Origin: IDS-8 sp965651325
Lineage (GTDB): Bacteria > Pseudomonadota > Gammaproteobacteria > Steroidobacterales > Woeseiaceae
NCBI GenBank assembly: GCA_965651325.1
Contig: CBFGSB010000037.1
Span: 1 to 21,096 of the forward strand
DNA length: 21,096 nucleotides
Direction: 5' to 3'
This document shows, in pieces, positions 1 through 7,466 of this stretch. The position numbers and the translations under genes are program-made. The notes beneath the pieces are model-generated. The model was not told the DNA's origin. It did not search any database and saw only the letters and a list, made by a program, of their open reading frames with translations. Within the stretch, counting starts at the first letter, position 1, and the number at the start of each line of letters is the position of its first letter.

Positions 1-20
1 CGCGGTGCCGCCAGCCCCGG

Positions 21-69
21 CCGTAAGGCGTTCATGAACGATGCGCATACCGTCCCCATCACCTTACGG
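21..69. repeat. Inverted repeat downstream of rplI
   Basis: CCGTAAGG at 21-28 and CCTTACGG at 62-69 are exact reverse complements. Between them lies the 12-bp perfect palindrome CGTTCATGAACG (29-40). This is the spacer after rplI on the minus strand. There is no U-tract, so it is not a standard intrinsic terminator. It could be an operator or a leader structure for the next minus-strand gene beyond the window (dnaB is usual in relatives). Function unknown. Confidence 0.3.
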
Positions 70-106
70 TACCACAGCGCCTCATTCCCGAGGCACGGGC
101 ACGACA

Positions 107-556
107 TTATTCCTCGGGCACGACCTTCAGATTGATCTCAACGTTGAGCTCGCTGTGCAAATGCACCCCGACCACGAAATCACCCGGCTCGTGGATCGGC
201 CCTTCCGGCATGCGGATCTCGCTGCGCGCGACCTCCACCCCGACCTTCGAGAAGGCCTCCGCGATGTCCACCGGCCCCACCGAGCCGTACAGCTTGCCTT
301 CCGGGCCGACGTTCGCCGGGATGACGAGCTGCATGCCGCGAACCAGGTCCGCGCGCGCCTTCGCCGCGGCGAGCTCTTCGGCGGCCGCCTTCTCCAGCTC
401 CTGCCGGCGGGCCTCGAACTCCTTGATGTTCTCGGGCGTCGCGAGCGCCGCCTTGCCGGCCGGCAGCAGGTAATTCCGCCCGTACCCGGCTTTCACGTTG
501 ACGAGATCGCCGATGTCGCCGAGGTTCTCAACGCTGTCCAACAAAATTACGTTCAT
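107..556 (-). CDS. rplI: Large ribosomal subunit protein bL9
   Basis: The 149-residue product matches bL9 along its full length. It opens with the family start MNVILLDSVENLGDIGD, followed by the glycine-rich VKAGYGRNYLLPAGKA signature at about residues 21-36, the long central helix (about 40-75) and the C-terminal domain. bL9 binds 23S rRNA near the base of the L1 stalk and affects reading-frame maintenance. The ATG at 556 is the only sensible start and the length is normal for the family. It is the last gene of the rpsF-rpsR-DUF2232-rplI run and starts 29 bp after the membrane-protein gene. No terminator with a U-run is visible in the 106 bases that follow. Confidence 0.97.
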   Translation of the reverse strand: MNVILLDSVENLGDIGDLVNVKAGYGRNYLLPAGKAALATPENIKEFEARRQELEKAAAEELAAAKARADLVRGMQLVIPANVGPEGKLYGSVGPVDIAEAFSKVGVEVARSEIRMPEGPIHEPGDFVVGVHLHSELNVEINLKVVPEE

Positions 557-585
557 GTTTCACCTGTCGTAGTGCGCAAAACTTG

Positions 586-1494
586 TCAATCGGCCGGCGC
601 CGCCATGCGGGACCGGAAACGGAACCACGCGTCGGCATAGCCGGTCACCGCCAGCGCCAGTATGAGCATGGCGTTCAACAGCGGAACCAGGGCGTAGACC
701 AGCACCACCACCCAGACCGGCACCCGGCCTTCCGCGTACAGCCAGTGCACGATCGCCAGCCCCTGCAGCCAGAATACCGCAAACGCGACGAAGGCGAGGT
801 TCTCCAGCCACACCATCCCCGTCAGGACCGAGACCACTGACGAGACCGCCATTATGACCGCCAGCACGCGACCGAAATTCAAGTCGCAAAACCGGCCAAA
901 AGGCGCATTCTGGCCGGGCAGGGTCCGGAAGGCGCCGTAACCGAACAGCAGCACCACCGCGTATAGCGACCAGCTCGACACGACCGTGAGCATGGTCATC
1001 TGCGGCGCGAACAGTTCCCGCTGCTCGTACAGGACCGCCGCATTCTGCGTGAGGCCCATCGCGCGGAACGCTTCCGATACCTTCGCCAGCGCCTCCATCC
1101 AGAAGGCCACCGGGTCGCCCACGATCACGAAGAACGCAATGGTCCCGACGATGGCCGCGATGACGGAGGTCTGCAGGCTCAGCGTCAGCGACCGCCCGCG
1201 CCGGGTCAGCGCCGCGAGCAGCATCACCGGGAGCCAGATCACCATCGCGTTCACCAGCACCTGGGACACGGGAGCGCTGACGATCAGCGAGCTCACCGCC
1301 AGGATGGCGACGGCGACGGCACCCTGCACCGTCGCGGGCGCCGGACCCTGCTGCAGCACCAGTAGCGCCATGACGGTACCGCTGATGATCTGCGCGAGCG
1401 GCAGCAGCATCGGACTCGGCAACAGCAGCGTCCCGGTCAGGCCGATGATGGCGTTCTGCGGCCGAGCCACCAGCCACGCGGCAATCGGTCGCAT
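586..1494 (-). CDS. DUF2232-type polytopic membrane protein
   Basis: The 302-residue protein is very hydrophobic, with about eight likely membrane segments, for example around residues 15-50, 58-75, 80-98, 108-128, 170-190, 210-232, 235-255 and 262-285. It has no signal peptide and no enzyme motif I can see. It sits between rpsR and rplI, exactly where Pseudomonas-type gammaproteobacteria carry a DUF2232/YybS-like membrane protein, and the length and topology agree. The assignment therefore rests on position plus topology. The ATG at 1494 starts 15 bp after the rpsR stop. The Shine-Dalgarno is weak, so translation may be coupled to rpsR. Its function is not known; co-transcription with ribosomal genes suggests growth-linked expression. 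Confidence 0.8.
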   Translation of the reverse strand: MRPIAAWLVARPQNAIIGLTGTLLLPSPMLLPLAQIISGTVMALLVLQQGPAPATVQGAVAVAILAVSSLIVSAPVSQVLVNAMVIWLPVMLLAALTRRGRSLTLSLQTSVIAAIVGTIAFFVIVGDPVAFWMEALAKVSEAFRAMGLTQNAAVLYEQRELFAPQMTMLTVVSSWSLYAVVLLFGYGAFRTLPGQNAPFGRFCDLNFGRVLAVIMAVSSVVSVLTGMVWLENLAFVAFAVFWLQGLAIVHWLYAEGRVPVWVVVLVYALVPLLNAMLILALAVTGYADAWFRFRSRMAAPAD

Positions 1495-1509
1495 GGCCGC
1501 TTTTAGGGT

Positions 1510-1734
1510 CTAGTGCCGATCGGTGTACGGCAACAGCGCCAGGTACCTGGCCCGTTTCACCGCGGTCGAGAGCTGGCGCTGGTAGCGCGCCTTCGTGCCC
1601 GTGATGCGACTGGGTACGATCTTGCCGGTCTCGGTGACATAGGCTTTGAGCAGCGCGAGATCCTTGTAGTCGATCTCCTCGATGCCCTCGGCGGTAAAGC
1701 GGCAGTATTTCCGTCTGCGTGAATATCGGCTCAT
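1510..1734 (-). CDS. rpsR: Small ribosomal subunit protein bS18
   Basis: The 74-residue basic protein carries the bS18 signature: MSRYSRRRKYCRF at the N-terminus, IDYKDLALLKAYV at about 21-33 and GKIVPSRITGT at about 37-47. The C-terminus is the usual RAR-Y-LALLPY. bS18 forms a heterodimer with bS6 on the platform of the 30S subunit next to 16S helices 22-23. The ATG at 1734 lies 11 bp after the rpsF stop, with AAGGAC between them as the ribosome-binding site, so rpsF and rpsR are co-transcribed. In E. coli priB lies between these two genes; here there is no room for it. Confidence 0.97.
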   Translation of the reverse strand: MSRYSRRRKYCRFTAEGIEEIDYKDLALLKAYVTETGKIVPSRITGTKARYQRQLSTAVKRARYLALLPYTDRH

Positions 1735-1745
1735 GGTCTTGTCCT

Positions 1746-2240
1746 TCAGGCCGCGGCGTTGCCGGCTTCGTCCTTGTCGCCGGCTTTGCCGGTCCCGTCG
1801 CCCGAGGCGGCGTCGCTGCCCTCGTCGCTCTTCGCGGCTTCCTCGGCCGCCATGGCGGATTCCGCCGCGGCCTTGGCATCACGGCGCTTCTGCGACTCGC
1901 GCTCTTTCGCCTTCTCTTCCTCCACGGCCACCGCCATCGGCGAAGGTTCCGTGACCGCCTTGTTGCGGCTGATGATGAGGTGGCGCAGGACCGCGTCGTT
2001 GAAGCGGAAGGCGCTGCGGATTTCCTCGATGGCGTCGTGGTTGCACTCGACGTTCATCAGGACGTAGTGCGCCTTGTGAGCCTTGTGGATCGGGTGGGCG
2101 AGCTGCCGCCGGCCCCAGTCCTCGGTGCGGTGCACGCCGCCCCCGGACCCGGTGACGATGCCCTGGTACTTCTCCACCATGGCCGGCACCTGTTCGCTCT
2201 GGTCCGGGTGGACCAGGAACACGATTTCATAATGTCTCAT
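1746..2240 (-). CDS. rpsF: Small ribosomal subunit protein bS6, extended acidic/Ala tail
   Basis: The first 100 or so residues are a standard bS6 ferredoxin-like fold: MRHYEIVFLVHPDQSEQ, the WGRRQLAHPI segment and AHYVLMNVEC, then FRFNDAVLRHLI. bS6 pairs with bS18 on the 30S platform. The remaining 60 residues or so are low-complexity, rich in Ala, Glu, Asp, Lys and Gly, and end in NAAA. At 164 residues the protein is about 30 longer than E. coli S6. The ATG at 2240 is preceded by AAGGGA at good spacing. It is the first gene of the rpsF-rpsR-DUF2232-rplI operon, downstream of a promoter candidate and a leader hairpin. In E. coli the S6 tail is glutamylated by RimK; whether this tail is a substrate is unknown. 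Confidence 0.96.
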   Translation of the reverse strand: MRHYEIVFLVHPDQSEQVPAMVEKYQGIVTGSGGGVHRTEDWGRRQLAHPIHKAHKAHYVLMNVECNHDAIEEIRSAFRFNDAVLRHLIISRNKAVTEPSPMAVAVEEEKAKERESQKRRDAKAAAESAMAAEEAAKSDEGSDAASGDGTGKAGDKDEAGNAAA

Positions 2241-2261
2241 GTTGTTCCCTTACGGATTACA

Positions 2262-2285
2262 GCCTCCCGGAACCTCCGGTGAGGC
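2262..2285 (-). promoter_or_regulatory. Leader hairpin before rpsF, possible S6:S18 control element
   Basis: On the minus strand GCCTC, a single unpaired A, CCGGA, a three-base GGT loop, TCCGG and GAGGC fold into a 10-bp stem that ends 21 bases before the rpsF ATG. No U-run follows, so it is not a terminator. Bacterial rpsF leaders are known to carry a hairpin bound by the S6:S18 dimer that represses the operon, with a conserved CCG near the stem. This hairpin has CCG/CGG in a similar place, but I have not matched it to the published consensus. Confidence 0.45.
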
Positions 2286-2290
2286 AAGGG

Positions 2291-2311
2291 GTCCCCGCCT
2301 TTGACGGGGAC
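2291..2311. repeat. Inverted repeat between rlmB and rpsF
   Basis: GTCCCCG (2291-2297) and CGGGGAC (2305-2311) form a 7-bp stem with a 7-base loop. It overlaps the expected transcription start of the rpsF promoter candidate. It has no U-tract in either direction. It may be part of the leader or a simple G+C hairpin. Confidence 0.35.
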
Positions 2312-2315
2312 GCGC

Positions 2316-2344
2316 ATCCTACCCAAGCGCAGGCCGCGAGGCAA
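2316..2344 (-). promoter_or_regulatory. Candidate sigma-70 promoter for the rpsF operon
   Basis: On the minus strand the -35 TTGCCT (2344-2339) and -10 TAGGAT (2321-2316) each match the consensus at 4 of 6 bases, with an exact 17-bp spacer. It lies in the rlmB-rpsF gap, and a start near 2309 would give a leader of about 70 bases containing the hairpin before rpsF. The match is by eye only. Confidence 0.4.
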
Positions 2345-2355
2345 CCTGCGCGCCG

Positions 2356-3117
2356 TCAGCGCTGAGCTCGCTGCCGGACGGCCTCGTACAGGCAGATACC
2401 GCAGGCAACCGACACGTTCAGGCTCGAAACGCTGCCGTGCATCGGCAGGCGGACCAGCGTGTCGCAGCGCTCGCGGGTTGCCTTGCGGAGCCCTCCGTGC
2501 TCCCCGCCCAGGACCAGCGCCAGCGGCTGGGAGAGATCGGCCTCGAACAGGCTGGCCTCGGCGGCGTCGCTGGTGCCGATCACGCGAACCCCGTACTCCT
2601 TGAGCCAGCCGAGCACGCGGCCGATGTTCGGCACCGGGGCGAACGGAAGAACTTCCGCCGCGCCGGCGGCGACCTTGCTCGCGGCAGGCCCCAGGCCCGC
2701 GGCGCCATGCCGCGATGCGACCACGACATCGACCCCGGCGGCATCCGCCGTGCGCAGGCAGGCGCCGAGGTTGTGCGGGTCCTGGATGCCTTCGAGGACC
2801 AGCAGCAGGAGCGGCTTGGCGTCTCCGTCCGTCAGTTGGCGTTCCACCAAGGTTCGCAGGCCGGCCTCGTCCAGCATCGTACTGCGGCGGATCTCGGCGA
2901 CGATACCCTGGTGCCGCGCGTCGCCCGAGAGTTGCTGCAGGCGACCGCGGTTCGCCGGCTTCACCTCGATGTCCAGCGACCGGGCACGCTTGATGGCGGC
3001 CTCGACCCGCGGGTTTGCGGTCTGGTACTCCGCGTACAGTGCACGCACGTCCTCGGCGCGGCTGGTCAGGAGCTGCTCCACGGCGCGCAGGCCGGCCACG
3101 TAGCGGGACTTGCTCAC
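2356..3117 (-). CDS. rlmB: 23S rRNA (Gm2251) 2'-O-methyltransferase RlmB
   Basis: SpoU/TrmH-class SAM methyltransferase that methylates G2251 in the peptidyl-transferase P-loop of 23S rRNA. The N-terminal substrate-binding domain starts SKSRYVAGLRAVEQLL. The three SpoU motifs follow: LEGIQDPHNLGACLRTADAAG (motif 1), ALVLGGEHGGLR (motif 2) and LPMHGSVSSLNVSVA (motif 3), which form the trefoil knot. I chose the GTG at 3117 (253 residues). It has GGGAG about 8 bases upstream and lies 13 bp after the rnr stop. A TTG at 3174 would add 19 non-homologous residues and overlap rnr. The rnr-rlmB pairing is the usual gammaproteobacterial arrangement. Confidence 0.96.
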   Translation of the reverse strand: MSKSRYVAGLRAVEQLLTSRAEDVRALYAEYQTANPRVEAAIKRARSLDIEVKPANRGRLQQLSGDARHQGIVAEIRRSTMLDEAGLRTLVERQLTDGDAKPLLLLVLEGIQDPHNLGACLRTADAAGVDVVVASRHGAAGLGPAASKVAAGAAEVLPFAPVPNIGRVLGWLKEYGVRVIGTSDAAEASLFEADLSQPLALVLGGEHGGLRKATRERCDTLVRLPMHGSVSSLNVSVACGICLYEAVRQRAQR

Positions 3118-3130
3118 GGCTCGCTCCCGG

Positions 3131-5356
3131 TCACCCGGCCCGGCGGCCGCCGCCTTTCTTGCGGCGCAATGCAAACGAGCGGCCCTGCCGCCCTTTGGCC
3201 GGGCGCTCGTCGCCGAGGCGGAAGTCGATGCGCCGATTCTCGACGTCCACCTTCGAGACGACGACCCGCAGCGGCTCCCCGAGGCGGTAGCGGTTACCGC
3301 TGCGCTCGCCCACCAGGGACTGGGTGCCGGCGTCGTACCGGTAATAGTCGCTGGTCAGGCTCGATACGTGCACGAGACCGTCAATGGCAAGGTCCGCAAG
3401 CTGCACGAACACGCCGAAGTTGGTGACGCCGGTGATGATACCGTCGTATTCCAGCCCGACCTTGTCTTCCATGAACTGGCATTTGAGACGCGCCTCGACG
3501 TCGCGCGTCGCGTCTTCCGCCCGGCGCTCGTGCGCCGAGCAGAGCGTTCCGAGCCGCTCCATCTCGCCCGGGGAGTAGCGGTACTTGGCGGGCTTGCCAC
3601 CCTGCAGGATGTGCCGGATCGCCCGGTGTACCAGCAGGTCCGGGTAGCGCCGGATGGGCGAGGTGAAATGGGCGTAGGTTTGGAGCGCGAGACCGAAGTG
3701 GCCGATGTTCACCGGCGTGTATTCGGCGTGCATCAGCGAGCGCAGCATCGCCAGCGCAATCGACTGCGCGTCCGGCCGGTCGGCGACCTGCGAGGCGAGC
3801 TGGTTGTAGTGGCGCGGCTCGACGTGCTCCGGGTGCGGCACCTTCAGGCCGAGCCCGAGCAAATACTGGCGCAGGTCGTCGAAGCGGTCCGGATCGGGCC
3901 GCGCGTGCACGCGGTACAGGCCCGGGATGCGGTGCTTTTTGAGGAACTTTGCCGCCTCGACGTTGGCGGCAATCATGCATTCCTCGATCAGGCGGTGCGC
4001 ATCGTTACGCGGCACGGTCGCGATACGCTCTACCTCGCCGTCGCGATTCAGCTCGATGCGCGTCTGCGGAATATCCAGCTCGATCGCGCCGCGCCGGTGG
4101 CGCGCCGAGGCCAGCGCCTTGTACAAGCCGTGCAGGTGCGACAGCGGGCCGTGCAGGGATTTCGCGACCGATGAGCGCTTGTTGCCGGTGAGGTGGTCGT
4201 TCACCTCGCTGTAGGTCAGGCGCGCGTGCGAGCGTATCAGGCCTTCGAGGAACTTCGAGCGCGTGACGCGACCGCTCGCGTCGATGCGCATGTCGCACAC
4301 CATGCAGAGACGGTCGACTTCCGGGTTCAACGAGCACAGGCCGTTGGACAGCACTTCCGGCAGCATCGGCACCACGCGGTCGGGAAAATACACGGAGGTG
4401 CCGCGCCGGACCGCTTCCTTGTCGATCTCGCTGCCCGGCTGCACGTAATGGCCGACGTCGGCGATCGCGACCAGGAGCCGCCAGCCGCTGCCGGCCGGCT
4501 CGCAGTAGACGGCATCGTCGAAGTCGCGTGCGTCGGCGCCGTCGATGGTCACGAGCGGCAGGTCGCGCAGGTCGATTCGGCCCTTCTTGTCGGCGGCGGT
4601 CACGTCCTTTTTGAACGATCGCGCCTGGCGCTCGACCTCTTGCGGCCATACGTTCGGGATCGCGTAGGCGTGGATGGCGATGTCCGTCGCCATGCCTTTT
4701 TGCTCCGGCGCGCCGATGATGCGCACGACGCGCCCGGTCGCCTGCTGCACGTCGGTCGGGTAGTCGAGAATGCGGGCAACGACGATCTGCCCCGGTTTCG
4801 CGGCGCCCCACTCGCCGTCCGGGATGAGCACGCGATGCGCGATTTTCGGGTTGTCGGGTACCACGATGCCGATGCCGCGCTCGCGGACGAACTGGCCGGC
4901 GACCTCCTGGATGCCGCGTTCCAGGATCTCCACCAGGCGCGCCTCCGGTTTGCCGCGGCGGTCGCGGCCCACGATGCTGATGGCAACGCGATCGCCGTCG
5001 AAGAGCGAGCGCATCTCGCGCGGTGAGAGGTAGGCGTCCTCGCCGCCGTCGTCCCGCAGCACGAAGCCGAAGCCGTCGCGGTGCCCGATGACCGTGCCGG
5101 TGATCAGCTCCAGCTTCTCGATGAGGCAGTATTCGCCGCGCCGGTTCTCGATGACCTGGCCGGCGCGCACCATGCGATTGAGGGTATCCGCGAGGGCGGA
5201 ACGCAGGCGAACGCCGCGGAGGTCGAACGCCGCTGCCAGGTCCTCCAGCCGCATCGGCCGCCCGGCATCCTGCAAACGCTCCAGGATTTCGGCGCGCCCG
5301 GGGACGGGATGCCGGTATTTGCCGGATTTACCGGCGGTTTTTCGTCGCTTGACCAA
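3131..5356 (-). CDS. rnr: Ribonuclease R
   Basis: 3'-5' processive exoribonuclease of the RNase II family, degrading structured RNA and helping rRNA quality control. Order of parts: N-terminal winged-helix segment (KYRHPVPGRAEIL, about 13-25), cold-shock/OB domains (GTVIGHRDGFGFVLRDD, about 87-103), the RNB catalytic domain with IDGADARDFDDAV, and a C-terminal S1 domain (YDGIITGVTNFGVFVQL), then a Lys/Arg-rich tail. I start it at the TTG at 5356 (741 residues), preceded by GAGAA. With this start the catalytic aspartates fall at 272, 278, 280 and 281, the same numbers as in E. coli RNase R. The frame stays open upstream to an ATG at 5560, but that stretch is the antisense of tRNA-Leu and is not protein. 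Confidence 0.95.
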   Translation of the reverse strand: MVKRRKTAGKSGKYRHPVPGRAEILERLQDAGRPMRLEDLAAAFDLRGVRLRSALADTLNRMVRAGQVIENRRGEYCLIEKLELITGTVIGHRDGFGFVLRDDGGEDAYLSPREMRSLFDGDRVAISIVGRDRRGKPEARLVEILERGIQEVAGQFVRERGIGIVVPDNPKIAHRVLIPDGEWGAAKPGQIVVARILDYPTDVQQATGRVVRIIGAPEQKGMATDIAIHAYAIPNVWPQEVERQARSFKKDVTAADKKGRIDLRDLPLVTIDGADARDFDDAVYCEPAGSGWRLLVAIADVGHYVQPGSEIDKEAVRRGTSVYFPDRVVPMLPEVLSNGLCSLNPEVDRLCMVCDMRIDASGRVTRSKFLEGLIRSHARLTYSEVNDHLTGNKRSSVAKSLHGPLSHLHGLYKALASARHRRGAIELDIPQTRIELNRDGEVERIATVPRNDAHRLIEECMIAANVEAAKFLKKHRIPGLYRVHARPDPDRFDDLRQYLLGLGLKVPHPEHVEPRHYNQLASQVADRPDAQSIALAMLRSLMHAEYTPVNIGHFGLALQTYAHFTSPIRRYPDLLVHRAIRHILQGGKPAKYRYSPGEMERLGTLCSAHERRAEDATRDVEARLKCQFMEDKVGLEYDGIITGVTNFGVFVQLADLAIDGLVHVSSLTSDYYRYDAGTQSLVGERSGNRYRLGEPLRVVVSKVDVENRRIDFRLGDERPAKGRQGRSFALRRKKGGGRRAG

Positions 5357-5403
5357 TCGTTCTCGCTTTTGAAGTGCAAATCGGTGGCAGCCGGCCGGGC
5401 CAA

Positions 5404-5433
5404 TTGACAGGCCGCGCCGGGTTTCTGTACAGT
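5404..5433 (+). promoter_or_regulatory. Sigma-70 promoter of tRNA-Leu
   Basis: A perfect -35 TTGACA at 5404-5409 is followed after 18 bp by TACAGT at 5428-5433, a 4 of 6 match to the -10. A start near 5440 would give a leader of about 30 bases before the mature tRNA at 5472. A consensus -35 fits a stable RNA gene. It lies divergently in the rnr upstream region, so the two genes share this 115-bp spacer. Confidence 0.65.
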
Positions 5434-5471
5434 CCGCCACCCGCAAGGGCCGCACTATACGCGGTCTCGCC

Positions 5472-5559
<88 letters not shown>

Positions 5560-5599
5560 TCCCGGCCGCCTCTCCCCCGCAACGCTCGCGCCGCCGGGA
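5560..5599. repeat. Inverted repeat just after tRNA-Leu
   Basis: TCCCGGC (5560-5566) and GCCGGGA (5593-5599) can pair around a 26-base loop directly after the tRNA CCA. It may help 3' processing or termination of the tRNA transcript, or of corA from the other side. There is no U-run, so I do not call it an intrinsic terminator. Confidence 0.3.
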
Positions 5600-5633
5600 A
5601 ACCCGCCTGGCAAGGGATGCGCGGCCTGGGCCT

Positions 5634-6605
5634 CTACAGCCAGTCCCGCCGCTTGAAATAGAGATACGGCAGCACCGCCGACGCCACCATCAGCCCAAGC
5701 GCGAACGGATAGCCGAAGACCCAGTCGAGCTCCGGCATGTGCTCGTAGTTCATGCCGTAGATCGAGGCAATCAACGTCGGCGGCAGGAACACGACGGCCG
5801 CGACGGAGAAAATCTTGATCGTGGCGTTCTGCTCGATGTTGATCATGCCGAGCGTCGCGTCGAGCAGGAACGTGATCTTCTGCGACAGGAAGTCGGCGTG
5901 GTCGGCGAGCGATCCCCCGTCGCGCGTCAGCGTCTTCAGCCGGGCCCGCACATCGCGCTCGCTTTTCCTCTCCAGCGTGTAGTGCGCAAGGAATCCGAAC
6001 ACGCGTTCGAGCGTGGCGAGGCTGTCGCGCACGTTCGAGATGAGGTCGCCTTTCAGCCCGATGTCTTCCAGCACTTTCTGGTAATCGAGATCCTTCCGCT
6101 TCTTTCCGTTCGGGTGCCGGAAAATACCGCCCGAGATGCGATCGATGTCGCGCCCTACCCGCTCGAGAACGTCCGCGAGCCGGTCGACGATCACCTCCAG
6201 CAGCGCGACGAGCACCGACTCCGGGCCCTCGCAGCCCATCGAGTTCTTCTCGGCCCGTAACGGGAAATTCCGGAACGCCTGCGGCTCGTGGTAGCGCACC
6301 GTGACCAGGGCCTTACCGGCGATGACGAAGGTGACCGGCGACATCTCCGGCACGTCGGCATCCGTCCTGGCCGGCAGGTTCGCGGTCATGAACGCCGCGT
6401 CCTGCTCATAGTACAACCGGCTGGAGGCCTCGATCTCGCCCATTTCCTCGCGGGTGGGCACGTTCACGCCGAGCTCCCGCTCCAGCAGCTCTTCCTCTTC
6501 CTTCGTCGGTTGGAACAGGTCGTACCACACCACGTGGCGGTCGCCCGGCGTATCGTCTCCCACGGGGACCAAACGGCCTTCCTCGGCGGCGAAACGCCGC
6601 ATCAT
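5634..6605 (-). CDS. corA: Magnesium/cobalt channel CorA
   Basis: Pentameric inner-membrane Mg2+ (also Co2+/Ni2+) channel. The N-terminal cytoplasmic part (about 1-260) includes WYDLFQPTKEEEELLERELG and a long helical stalk. The C-terminus has the diagnostic YGMN selectivity motif after the first membrane helix, then the acidic loop EHMPELDW, a second helix and the basic end FKRRDWL. I take the ATG at 6605 (323 residues; the next codon is also ATG). GGGGAACGAGGG lies just upstream and MMRRFAAEEGRLVPV looks like a normal CorA start. An alternative TTG at 6635 would overlap the upstream stop by 4 bp. It follows the TerC-family gene closely, so the two are probably one transcript. Confidence 0.93.
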   Translation of the reverse strand: MMRRFAAEEGRLVPVGDDTPGDRHVVWYDLFQPTKEEEELLERELGVNVPTREEMGEIEASSRLYYEQDAAFMTANLPARTDADVPEMSPVTFVIAGKALVTVRYHEPQAFRNFPLRAEKNSMGCEGPESVLVALLEVIVDRLADVLERVGRDIDRISGGIFRHPNGKKRKDLDYQKVLEDIGLKGDLISNVRDSLATLERVFGFLAHYTLERKSERDVRARLKTLTRDGGSLADHADFLSQKITFLLDATLGMINIEQNATIKIFSVAAVVFLPPTLIASIYGMNYEHMPELDWVFGYPFALGLMVASAVLPYLYFKRRDWL

Positions 6606-6631
6606 CCCTCGTTCCCCATGCACCAGCTCCC

Positions 6632-7372
6632 TCAATCCACCGGCTTTTTGTGCAAGTGCACCGGCTCGCCCTGGCCCCGTATGCGCAGGTTGAGCATCTC
6701 GACCAATACCGAGAATGCCATCGCGAAGTAAATGTAGCCCTTCGGAATGTGGAAATCGATGCCTTCGGCGATCAGTGCAATGCCGATCAGCAGCAGGAAG
6801 TTGAGCGCCAGCATCTTGACCGTCGGGTGCCGGTCGACGAAATCGCCGATGGGGCGCGCGGCGAACATCATCATCAGCACGGCAAGCACGATCGCGATGA
6901 TCATCACCGGCACGTGCTTGGCCATGCCGACCGCCGTGATCACGGAATCGAGCGAGAACACGAGGTCGATGAGGCCGATCTGCAGTATCACTGCACCGAA
7001 GGTTGACACCTTGCGGCCGACTTCCTTGTCAGGCTTCGAGCCTTCCACGGCGTGGTGAATCTCGATCGTCGACTTTGCGAGCAGGAACAGGCCGCCGCCG
7101 ATCAGGATCAGGTCGCGGCCCGATATCCCCACTCCGAGGACCTCGAACAGGTCGCGCTGCAGCCGCATGATCCACACGATCATGAGCAGGAGCAGGATGC
7201 GCATGCCCATGGCGAGCCCCAGGCCCACGATGCGCGCGCGTTGGCGCTGTGCTTCCGGCAGGTGCCCAACCAGGATCGAGATGAAGATGATGTTGTCGAT
7301 CCCGAGGATGATCTCCAGCGCCGTCAGGGTCGCCAGTGCCACCCATGCTTCGGGCAGGGTCACCCACTCCAT
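6632..7372 (-). CDS. TerC-family integral membrane protein (YgdQ-like)
   Basis: The 246-residue protein has about seven membrane segments and the paired TerC signatures: LEIILGIDNIIF (Glu20, Asp26, Asn27) and LIDLVFSLDSVITAVG (Asp136, Asp142). These acidic residues inside the membrane are the presumed metal-binding sites. It ends with a short basic and polar tail. Members of this family are linked to manganese export and to metal supply of secreted enzymes; this subgroup is closer to the small E. coli YgdQ type than to tellurite-resistance TerC, so no tellurite role is implied. ATG at 7372; the stop lies 26 bp before the chosen corA start, suggesting a divalent-metal transport pair. Confidence 0.87.
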   Translation of the reverse strand: MEWVTLPEAWVALATLTALEIILGIDNIIFISILVGHLPEAQRQRARIVGLGLAMGMRILLLLMIVWIMRLQRDLFEVLGVGISGRDLILIGGGLFLLAKSTIEIHHAVEGSKPDKEVGRKVSTFGAVILQIGLIDLVFSLDSVITAVGMAKHVPVMIIAIVLAVLMMMFAARPIGDFVDRHPTVKMLALNFLLLIGIALIAEGIDFHIPKGYIYFAMAFSVLVEMLNLRIRGQGEPVHLHKKPVD

Positions 7373-7396
7373 TCAATCGCTCCGGTCCATAAGCGG

Positions 7397-7433
7397 AAAA
7401 AACGCCGGTTGCGGATCGTAGCACGAGCCGCAA
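7397..7433 (-). terminator. Possible weak terminator after the DUF2799 gene
   Basis: On the minus strand TTGCGG (7433-7428) pairs with CCGCAA (7414-7409) around a 13-base loop. It is followed by CCGGCG and then six T (7402-7397). The U-run is displaced six bases from the stem, so termination would be weak. It lies between the lipoprotein gene and terC. Confidence 0.3.
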
Positions 7434-7441
7434 GGACGACC

Positions 7442-7457
7442 GGAGCCGGCCGGCTCC
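7442..7457. repeat. 16-bp perfect palindrome downstream of the DUF2799 gene
   Basis: GGAGCCGGCCGGCTCC is fully self-complementary and lies 9 bp beyond the lipoprotein stop. No U-run follows. It could stabilise the mRNA 3' end or be a protein-binding site. Confidence 0.4.
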
Positions 7458-7466
7458 CCGCCGCTC

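Noticed and set aside
3110..4174. A plus-strand open frame of 354 codons opposite rnr
   Set aside because: Antisense of the RNase R catalytic and S1 domains; composition is that of a shadow frame.
5454..5459. TATAGT on the minus strand as the -10 of an rnr promoter
   Set aside because: The hexamer is good, but no acceptable -35 lies 16-18 bp upstream and that region is the tRNA itself, so it is too weak to list.
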